A stretch of 48,022 nt of DNA from Azospirillum brasilense (GTDB lineage: Bacteria > Pseudomonadota > Alphaproteobacteria > Azospirillales > Azospirillaceae), in assembly GCF_003349955.1 (NCBI RefSeq), contig NZ_QLKQ01000058.1:1-48022 (forward strand), given 5' to 3'. The notes beneath the pieces were generated by a model. The model saw nothing but the letters and a program-made list of their open reading frames with translations. It had not been told where the DNA came from and did not search any database. The first letter of the stretch is position 1. The number at the start of each line of letters is the position of its first letter. Shown piece after piece: positions 35,062-41,258 of this stretch. The position numbers and the translations under genes are program-made.

Positions 35062-36011
35062 TGAACGCGCATTGCGTAACGGACGACGAACTGCACGCCT
35101 ATGTGGATGGGCAACTGGCTCCGGAACGCCGGCTCTTCGTGGAGCGATGGCTGGCCGACGACCCGGACGCCGCCCGCCGGGCGGAGGATTACCGCGCCCA
35201 GGCCGCGCTGCTGCACGAACTCTTCGACCCCGTGCTGCGCGAGCCGGCCAGCGGCCCGGTCGATGAGCTGACGGGCAAGCTGCGCGGGCGGATGCCCGGC
35301 AACGACAACGCCGCCCCCTGGCACGCCCGCCACTGGGTGCGCATGGCCGCGGCGGTGATGCTGATCGTCGGCGGGGCCGGCGGCGGCTGGCTGGGCCGTG
35401 GTGCTGTGGACCAGTCGCCGGTCGTCCAGCAGCGCCAGACGCTCCAGACCTTCGCCGAGGAGGCCACCCAGGCACACCGCTTCTACACCTCCGACGAGCG
35501 CTTCCAGGTGGAGCTTGGCGCCGACAACCAGGACGAACTGAACAGCTGGCTGTCCAAGCGCGTCGGCCGCGACGTCTTCGGCCCGGACCTCGGCGGGGTC
35601 GGGCTGCGGCTGATCGGCGGGCGGTCGCTGCCCACCGAGCTGGGGGCCGGCGCCCAGTACATGTACGTGAACGAGGCGAACAAGCGGGTCACCCTGTTCG
35701 TCGGCGCCCCGCGCTCCGGCAACCCGGCCAAGTTCGGCTTCTCGCAGAACGGCGACGTGGCGACCATCTACTGGGTGGAAGGCCCGCTGGCCTACGCTCT
35801 GGCCGGCCGGATGTCCAAGGAGGACCTGCTGCGCGTCGCCGAAGCCGTCTACAACGACGTCAAGGCCGGCCCGCGCCGCCCCGAGCCGCAGTCCCAGCAG
35901 AACCAGCAGCCCCAACAGCAACAGCAGCAGGAGCAGCAGCCCCAGCAGCAGGACCAGCCGCCCGCCGGCGTCCAGCCGATCAGCGACACGCACAAGCCGA
36001 AGGACAGCTGA
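35061..36011 (+). CDS. Membrane anti-sigma factor
   Basis: A 316-residue protein. The cytoplasmic N-terminus CVTDDELHAYVDGQLAPERR to PDAARRAEDYRAQ matches the anti-sigma domain of FecR/RsiW-like partners, but it lacks the full zinc-binding HxxxCxxC set. One membrane segment is at about 92-112 (HWVRMAAAVMLIVGGAGGGWL). A periplasmic domain follows (LGGVGLRLIGGRSLPTELGAGAQYMY), and then a Gln/Pro-rich low-complexity tail (about 272-302). It probably sequesters the upstream ECF factor until an envelope signal arrives. It is translationally coupled to the sigma gene by TGATG. Confidence 0.83.
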   Translation: MNAHCVTDDELHAYVDGQLAPERRLFVERWLADDPDAARRAEDYRAQAALLHELFDPVLREPASGPVDELTGKLRGRMPGNDNAAPWHARHWVRMAAAVMLIVGGAGGGWLGRGAVDQSPVVQQRQTLQTFAEEATQAHRFYTSDERFQVELGADNQDELNSWLSKRVGRDVFGPDLGGVGLRLIGGRSLPTELGAGAQYMYVNEANKRVTLFVGAPRSGNPAKFGFSQNGDVATIYWVEGPLAYALAGRMSKEDLLRVAEAVYNDVKAGPRRPEPQSQQNQQPQQQQQQEQQPQQQDQPPAGVQPISDTHKPKDS

Positions 36012-36020
36012 GGCGGGGAG

Positions 36021-36065
36021 GGGCGGGGACCGTGGGTCGCGGTCCCTCCGCCCTACCGCGCTTTT
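36021..36065 (+). terminator. Probable terminator after the anti-sigma gene
   Basis: GGGCGGGGACCG (36021-36032) pairs with CGGTCCCTCCGCCC (36040-36053), with a two-base bulge. CGCGCTTTT follows with four T at 36062-36065. Confidence 0.45.
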
Positions 36066-36090
36066 CCCGCCTGCTGCCACCCCCTTCACC

Positions 36091-36175
36091 CGTCATTCCC
36101 GCGAAGGCGGGAATCCAGCCCGTTCAGGGACGCGTCTGCGGAGTGTCCTTGCCCCCCGCCTGCGCGGGGGTGACG
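36091..36175. repeat. Inverted pair of REP-like intergenic palindromes
   Basis: CGTCATTCCCGCGAAGGCGG (36091-36110) continues GAATCCAG and is a palindromic unit. A second unit in the opposite direction, CCCCCGCCTGCGCGGGGGTG then ACG (about 36153-36175), follows 35 bases on. This is the very common proteobacterial repeat that translates as VIPAKAGIQ or DSRLRGND. It lies between the anti-sigma and NLR genes, which converge. Confidence 0.85.
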
Positions 36176-36242
36176 ATGAGGACGGTGGATGCCGTGGGAA
36201 GGGCGCCTTTCCGCCCGACGCCGGCGCCGATGGGGCGGGTTG

Positions 36243-38285
36243 TCAGGCCATCCCCAGCGTGCGACGAAGCCGGCCAAGCCATCGCCGAAACCGACCTGCG
36301 TCGGCCTGACCACGCAGTGTGTCCAGCCTTCGCCGGACCCGTTCGGCAACGGGGCTTTCGATGGCTTCGAAGATGGCAAGCGCCTGTTCCAAACAATCAA
36401 CAGCCTGCTTGATTTCACCCAAGGCGGCGTAGGCATTTCCGAGATTGCCGAGGTTGCTGCCCTCGCCGCGCCGGTCGCCGATCTCGCGGGAAATGGTCAG
36501 GGCCTGCTCGTAATGGTCGATGGCGCGCCGTGTCTCGCCCAAGGCGGCGTAGGCATTTCCGAGATTGCCGAGGGCGCTGCCCTCGCCGCACCGGTCACCG
36601 ATCTCGCGGGAAATGGTCAGGGCCTGCTCGTAATGGTCGATGGCGCGCCGTGTCTCGCCCAAGTCGGCGTAGGCATTTCCGAGATTGCCGAGGGCGTTGC
36701 CCTCCACGCGCCGATCGCCGATTTCGCGGGAAATGAGCAGGGCCTGCTCGTAATGGTCGATGGCGCGCCGTGTCTCGCCCAAGTCGGCGTAGGCAATGCC
36801 GAGATTGCCGAGGTGACTGCCTTTGGCTCTCTTATCACCGAGTGATTGCGCGGCTCGTACTGCGGCCTCCAGCAGACCAATGCGACGGCGGGTTGGAAGA
36901 CGGAGGCTGAATACGTAGACACCCGCATTTGGGAGGCGGTTTGTTAGGATCCGCGCAGCCTCGTGACAATCCGTCTTTTCAATCGCCCAGTCCGCGACCG
37001 CCAGAATATTGATGGATTCCCGATCGTAAAGAGCGAGGCCCATGCAAATGCCCTCGCCACCTTCCAGAAACAGAACGTCGGCGGCAGCGAGCACAGCCGT
37101 GCAGTGCAATGCAAACATTGCCTGAGCGTTCTCAAGTCTCTGTCCCGAACCCGGAGAGGGGTTCTTGTCCGGCAACGCCGCGAACACGTCGCGCGTCAAC
37201 GGCCGCATCAGGTCGTGCAGGCGGTAACGCTTCGTGTCGCCGTCGTACAGCAGCAAGCCACGTTCCAGCAACGCCCCCAACGGCCTCACCGCGTCCTTCT
37301 CCTCCTCGATCCCCCACACCGCCACTGCCGCCGGGCGGTCGAAGTCCGCCGGGAACACGCTCAGGCATTGCCACAAGGCCGCCAGCGCCGGGTCGCTTTC
37401 GGCGAGGCGGCGGGCGCTGTGAGCCAAGACGGCGCCGACATCGCCGCGCGTGCCGCTCACCGTCAGATGGTCGAGCCGGTTTCGCGCGTCGGTCAGGTCG
37501 GCGATGTAGTCGGCGGCGCTGCAATCCTCCGCGTGGGCGAGGAAGGACCCGGCGACGCGCAGGGCAAGCGGCAAGTCGTCGCACAACTCGGCGATCCGGT
37601 GCCACTCCTCCTCCGTCGCCTGCGCGGGATGGGCGGCGGAGCGCAGCAAGGCAACGGACTCCTCGCGCGGCAGCAGGCCGAGCCTCAGCGGGACGGCGCC
37701 GTGCAGTCGGATGGGGTCCCGCGCCGTGACGATCAGGCCGCAGGGCGGGGGAGGGACCAGCGATTCGACCTGGGACGTGTCGGCGGCGTTGTCCAGGATG
37801 ATGAGCGCCCGCTGCCCCGCCAGCACGGAGCGGTAAATGGCCTCCATCCGCTGCGGGTCGTCCTCCGCCTTCATCTCCGGGTGGAAGGCGCGGACCACAT
37901 GGGCCATCGCCTCGACCGGGATCATGGAGGGCGCCTCGCTGTGGCCTTGCAGGTTCACCAGGATCTGGGCGTCGGGGTAGCGGTCCAGCAGCCGCCGCGC
38001 GGCGTGGACGGCCAGCGTGGTCTTGCCGATGCCACCCATCCCCCGGATCGCGCTGACCGCCGCCGCTCCTCCGCCGTCGCGGTCCAGCGCGTCGGTGAGG
38101 GCCTTGACCTCCGTCTCGCGGCCGGTGAAGTCCGGGAGGTCGGAGGGGAGCTGGTGACGGGGAGAGTACCCCGGCGCGGCAGGCGGGTGATTGTGGATGA
38201 TCGGGTTCGTATAGACAGTGGATTGGCGGATATCGCCTTCGACCGCCACCGAACCATCACCGGACGCCTCCGCACCGCCTCCCAT
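36243..38285 (-). CDS. NLR-like STAND ATPase: N-terminal amyloid-type motif, NB-ARC, TPR repeats
   Basis: A 680-residue protein in three parts. Residues 1-30 are a Gly/Ser/Val/Thr motif (ASGDGSVAVEGD at 7-18). Residues 52-460 are an NB-ARC/STAND ATPase with FTGRE (53-57), Walker A GMGGIGKTT (82-90), Walker B ALIILDNA (160-167), sensor LIVTARD (184-190), a GLPL-type LPLALRVAG (238-246) and a winged-helix part. Residues 482-641 are TPRs of 40 residues each (GNLGNAYADLGETRRAIDHY). Such proteins oligomerise on ligand detection by the repeats and trigger an effector. The start at 38285 lies two bases after the upstream stop; GGTGGGA precedes it. The N-terminal motif repeats the C-terminus of the upstream protein, which is therefore the likely effector. 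Confidence 0.87.
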   Translation of the reverse strand: MGGGAEASGDGSVAVEGDIRQSTVYTNPIIHNHPPAAPGYSPRHQLPSDLPDFTGRETEVKALTDALDRDGGGAAAVSAIRGMGGIGKTTLAVHAARRLLDRYPDAQILVNLQGHSEAPSMIPVEAMAHVVRAFHPEMKAEDDPQRMEAIYRSVLAGQRALIILDNAADTSQVESLVPPPPCGLIVTARDPIRLHGAVPLRLGLLPREESVALLRSAAHPAQATEEEWHRIAELCDDLPLALRVAGSFLAHAEDCSAADYIADLTDARNRLDHLTVSGTRGDVGAVLAHSARRLAESDPALAALWQCLSVFPADFDRPAAVAVWGIEEEKDAVRPLGALLERGLLLYDGDTKRYRLHDLMRPLTRDVFAALPDKNPSPGSGQRLENAQAMFALHCTAVLAAADVLFLEGGEGICMGLALYDRESINILAVADWAIEKTDCHEAARILTNRLPNAGVYVFSLRLPTRRRIGLLEAAVRAAQSLGDKRAKGSHLGNLGIAYADLGETRRAIDHYEQALLISREIGDRRVEGNALGNLGNAYADLGETRRAIDHYEQALTISREIGDRCGEGSALGNLGNAYAALGETRRAIDHYEQALTISREIGDRRGEGSNLGNLGNAYAALGEIKQAVDCLEQALAIFEAIESPVAERVRRRLDTLRGQADAGRFRRWLGRLRRTLGMA
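36421..36840 (-). repeat. 120-bp tandem repeats encoding the TPR units
   Basis: Units at 36421-36540, 36541-36660 and 36661-36780 and a half unit at 36781-36840, each 40 codons, keep exact 120-base spacing. The 60-base halves at 36481-36540 and 36601-36660 are identical; the third (36721-36780) differs at three bases. A diverged copy precedes them (36361-36420). DNA-level identity implies recent duplication or homogenisation of the sensor. Confidence 0.9.
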
Positions 38286-38287
38286 GG

Positions 38288-38710
38288 TCAGCGTCCCACC
38301 CTGTTGCCACGGCCGGTGACGATGGTCGAACCGGACACATTGCCCCCGATGGCGACCGCCCCGGTCCCCGATGCCACAACACGGCCGCCGCTGTTCAGCG
38401 CATCGGCCAAATCCGCCGCCAAGCCGGGATTCGCAGCCAGGAGCTTGCGGATTTGCAGGCGCAGGGCCGCCACGGCGTCCTCGTCGTCCGGTGCCTGGGC
38501 GACCTCCTGTGCGGCCTTGCGGGCGTCCTCGTTCCCCCGGACGGCGGCGGACAGCTTGGCCCACAGCGCCTTCGCGCGGTCCAGCCCGGCACCGGCGGCG
38601 ACGCCCCCGAGCTTTTCGCCCGCTCCGGTCAGGATCGGTTCAAGAACCGGAAGGAACGGCGCGACCGCCGTCGTGACCTGTTTGGCAAGATCGATGATCT
38701 GCGTATCCAT
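38288..38710 (-). CDS. Bell-like putative death effector with C-terminal amyloid-type motif
   Basis: A 140-residue protein. Residues 1-105 are helical, with a hydrophobic N-terminus (IIDLAKQVTTAVAPFLPVLE, then PILTGAGEKLGGVAAG) and a middle helix carrying LDRAKALWAKL. This pattern resembles the small Bell domains of bacterial amyloid-signalling effectors, thought to damage membranes. Residues 113-132 (ASGTGAVAIGGNVSGSTIVT) match residues 7-26 of the downstream NLR, with 10 identities and mostly conservative changes elsewhere. GGGAGG precedes the ATG. The NLR gene follows after two bases, so one operon is clear. The effector role is inference from this architecture; sequence similarity to a named family was not tested. 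Confidence 0.72.
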   Translation of the reverse strand: MDTQIIDLAKQVTTAVAPFLPVLEPILTGAGEKLGGVAAGAGLDRAKALWAKLSAAVRGNEDARKAAQEVAQAPDDEDAVAALRLQIRKLLAANPGLAADLADALNSGGRVVASGTGAVAIGGNVSGSTIVTGRGNRVGR

Positions 38711-38762
38711 CGGATGCCTCCCTGCAAGCTCTTAATCGAAAATAGAGAAAATGCCCTGGAAA

Positions 38763-38782
38763 TGCACGCCATGAGGCGTGCA
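38763..38782. promoter_or_regulatory. Perfect 20-base palindrome in the divergent NLR/SGNH promoter region
   Basis: TGCACGCC-ATGA-GGCGTGCA is an 8+8 perfect inverted repeat located 53 bases upstream of the effector gene and 114 bases upstream of the SGNH gene. No T-run follows, so an operator is more likely than a terminator. The stretch between it and 38710 is locally AT-rich (AATCGAAAATAGAGAAAAT) and probably contains the NLR operon promoter. Confidence 0.5.
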
Positions 38783-38895
38783 GCCGCGCCGTTGCGAAGC
38801 GTTCGGTTCAATGCGGGGCGGGCCGCTCGTTTCCCGGTTTACTCCCACCCCGGCGCCGTTCCACAATGCGCAGGGAACGGCGTGGAACGTGGGGC

Positions 38896-39561
38896 ATGCG
38901 GGGCTGGTACTTCATCGGCGACAGCCATGCGCAATCCTTCGAGATCGCCGCGACGATCCGCCTGCTCGACCGGCCGGCGCGCTGCCTGCTGGTTCCCGGG
39001 GCGACCGCGGTCGGGCTGCGCAACCCGGAGAGCCGGACCCACGCGGTCGCCCTGTTCAAGGAGGCGCTGCTGCCCGCCCATCCGGACGCCATCCCGGTGA
39101 TCCAGCTCGGCGAGGTCGATTGCGGCTTCGTCATCTGGTGGCGGGCGCAGAGGCACGGCGACGGCGTCGAGCGGCAGTTGGAGGAGTCGGTGGTCGCCTG
39201 CGCCGCCTTCCTGGACGACCTGCTGGCGGGCGGCTATCCCACGCTGGTGCTGACCGGTGCGGTGCTGCCGACCATTCGCGACGGCGAAGCCCGCGGCAAG
39301 GTCGCCCGCGCCCGGCACGAGGTCACCGCCACGCTGCGCCAGCGCACCGAACTGACCCACCGCTACAACGCCCGCCTGCGCGACGCGGCGGAGGCGCGCG
39401 GGCTGCCCTTCGTCGACATCACGCCGCGCATCACCGACCCGGAAACCGGGTTGGTCGCCGAGGCGTTCCGCAGCCCGAATCCCGGCGACCACCACCTCCA
39501 CCCCATCCGCGCCGCCGAGGTCTGGGCGGAGGCCCTCAACGCGCTGGACCTGCCGCCATGA
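38896..39561 (+). CDS. SGNH/GDSL-like hydrolase or acyl-transfer protein
   Basis: A 221-residue soluble protein that begins MRGWYFIGDSHAQSF, where GDSH carries the block I nucleophile serine (S10). The block V histidine with its acid is visible in NPGDHHLHP. Middle segments (VIQLGEVDCGFVIWWRAQ) occupy the block III position. It has no signal peptide. SGNH enzymes hydrolyse or transfer acyl groups on glycans and lipids. The gene overlaps the downstream TPR-glycosyltransferase by four bases (ATGA), so the pair probably acts on a glycan together. ATG 38896 is preferred over 38866 because the fold begins there. Confidence 0.72.
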   Translation: MRGWYFIGDSHAQSFEIAATIRLLDRPARCLLVPGATAVGLRNPESRTHAVALFKEALLPAHPDAIPVIQLGEVDCGFVIWWRAQRHGDGVERQLEESVVACAAFLDDLLAGGYPTLVLTGAVLPTIRDGEARGKVARARHEVTATLRQRTELTHRYNARLRDAAEARGLPFVDITPRITDPETGLVAEAFRSPNPGDHHLHPIRAAEVWAEALNALDLPP

Positions 39562-41213
39562 CCGACGCAATGGACTTTCTTCGCGCGGGCGCCGCCGCGC
39601 TCCAGCGGGGCGACCGGGCGGGGGCGGAGCGCCGGGTGGTTCGTGCCCTGGCGCTGGTCCCCGGCCATGGCGAGGGCTGGAACATCCTGGGCGTTCTGGC
39701 CGTTTCCGCCGGCGACCCCGCCGCAGGGGAGGCGCGCTTCCGCCGGGCGTCCGCCTGCGCGCCCGACAACCCCAATTACCCACGCAGCCAGGCGGAATGC
39801 CTGAAGCGCCAGGGGCGTGCGGACCGGGCGGCGGCCCTGCTGGCCGGCGCCGTGCGCCGTGGCGTGCTGTCGCCCGATCTTGCCTGCGACCTCGGTGACC
39901 TGCGGCTGGGCACGCGCGACGTTGCCGCCGCGGTGGCGCTCTACCGTCTGGCGTTGGTTCTGGCCCCCGGCCATGCCCGCAGCCTGAACAATCTGGCGGA
40001 GGCGCTGGGTAAGGCGGATCGGCCGGAGGCGGTGGCCGACGCCTTCGCCCGGCTGGCGGCGCTGCGCGGCACGGCCGCCGCCTGGGGGGCGGCGGGAGCG
40101 GCGCTGCTGGCGGCGTGGCGGCAGGACGAGGCGCGGGGGGCGCTGCGCCGGGCTGTCGCACTCGAACCGTCCACGGCCGAGCACTGGGCCAACCTGGGCT
40201 TCGTCGGGCTGGGGCGGCACGCGGTCGCTCTGGCCGAGGCCGCCTTCGACCGAGCCTTGCGTCTGTCGCCGGGGATGGACACGGCGCGGGCGGGGCGCGG
40301 GACGCTGCGCATGCTCACCGGGCGCCTGCGCGCCGGGGCGGTGGAATACGAGGCGCGGCTGAGCCTGCCCGCCTTCATGCCATCGCGGACCTACAGCCGG
40401 CCGATGTGGGACGGTCGGGTCGAGCCGGGCCGGACGCTGCTGATCCACGCCGACCGCGGCCATGGCGACGCCATCCAGTTCATCCGCTACGCCCCGCTGC
40501 TGCGGGCGCGGGGGATGCGCGTGGCCTTCCACGGGCCGGAGGGGCTGCTCGACCTGTTCCGCGCGTCGGAGCTGCTGGACGAGCTGTCCGGCCTCGACGG
40601 CCCGCCGCCGGCCCACGACGTCCAGATTCCCATCATGAGCCTGATCCATCGCCTGGGCAGCGATCTGGACAGCGTGCCCGCCGCCGTTCCCTATCTGCGG
40701 GCGCCCGACGCGGCGTCGCGGCGCTGGGCGGACCGGCTGGCCGGGCTCAGTGGGGTGAAGGCCGGGCTGGTCTGGCACGGCTCGGTGGCCTTCCCCTATC
40801 ACCGCCAGCGCTCGCCGGGGTTCGGGGCGGTGCGGCCGCTGACCGGCGTTCCGGGCGTGACGGCGGTCCTGCTCCAGGTCGCCCACGGGCGTTCGGAGCT
40901 GGAGCGCTTCCCCCCGCTCGGCCCGGTCCTCGACCTTGGGACGGAACTTCGCGACTTCGCGGACACCGCCGCGGCGATCCAGGCGCTGGACATCGTCATC
41001 AGCCCCTGCACCGCCGTGGCCCACCTCACCGGGGCGCTGGGGAAGCCGGTGGCGGTGCTGCTCGACCAAGGGGCGGAGTGGCGCTGGATGCAGGGGCGGA
41101 CGGACTCGCCCTGGTACCCGACCGCGCGCCTCTACCGCCAAGCCGTGTTCGGCGACTGGACGGAGCCGGTGGAGCGGCTGCGCCGCGATCTGGCCGCCCT
41201 GGCCGCACCATGA
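39558..41213 (+). CDS. TPR protein fused to a glycosyltransferase-9/OGT-like domain
   Basis: A 551-residue protein. Residues 5-260 form about seven degenerate TPRs (for example GWNILGVLAVSAGDPAAGEARFRRA and HWANLGFVGLGRHAVALAEAAFDRAL). Residues 300-551 form a GT-B-like part with TLLIHADRGHGDAIQFIRYAPLL, VKAGLVWHGS and DIVISPCTAVAHLTGALGKPV. Such TPR plus glycosyltransferase fusions occur near flagellin-glycosylation and surface-glycan genes in alphaproteobacteria. Neither donor nor acceptor can be stated. Its ATG overlaps the SGNH stop. Confidence 0.8.
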   Translation: MTDAMDFLRAGAAALQRGDRAGAERRVVRALALVPGHGEGWNILGVLAVSAGDPAAGEARFRRASACAPDNPNYPRSQAECLKRQGRADRAAALLAGAVRRGVLSPDLACDLGDLRLGTRDVAAAVALYRLALVLAPGHARSLNNLAEALGKADRPEAVADAFARLAALRGTAAAWGAAGAALLAAWRQDEARGALRRAVALEPSTAEHWANLGFVGLGRHAVALAEAAFDRALRLSPGMDTARAGRGTLRMLTGRLRAGAVEYEARLSLPAFMPSRTYSRPMWDGRVEPGRTLLIHADRGHGDAIQFIRYAPLLRARGMRVAFHGPEGLLDLFRASELLDELSGLDGPPPAHDVQIPIMSLIHRLGSDLDSVPAAVPYLRAPDAASRRWADRLAGLSGVKAGLVWHGSVAFPYHRQRSPGFGAVRPLTGVPGVTAVLLQVAHGRSELERFPPLGPVLDLGTELRDFADTAAAIQALDIVISPCTAVAHLTGALGKPVAVLLDQGAEWRWMQGRTDSPWYPTARLYRQAVFGDWTEPVERLRRDLAALAAP

Positions 41214-41254
41214 CCACCGTCCCCGCGCCGCTTGAGGGGGCGCGGGGACGGTGG
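41214..41254. terminator. Perfect 16-bp stem between convergent genes
   Basis: CCACCGTCCCCGCGCC (41214-41229) and GGCGCGGGGACGGTGG (41239-41254) are exact reverse complements around a 9-base loop. It starts directly after the stop of the TPR-glycosyltransferase and ends four bases before the stop of the convergent oxidoreductase gene. There is no T-run; it is likely a bidirectional, factor-assisted terminator. Confidence 0.6.
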
Positions 41255-41258
41255 CGGC

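Noticed and set aside
34519..36011. Naming the sigma factor EcfG (general stress response).
   Set aside because: No NepR or PhyR gene is adjacent, and the partner is a one-pass membrane anti-sigma, which fits a different ECF group.
36086..36436. Small open frames with VIPAKAGIQ and DSRLRGND as genes.
   Set aside because: These are the usual translations of a dispersed intergenic palindrome, and they have no SD or family.
36421..36840. The 120-base repeats as a non-coding repeat element.
   Set aside because: The period is exactly 40 codons in the frame of the NLR protein and encodes good TPR sequence.
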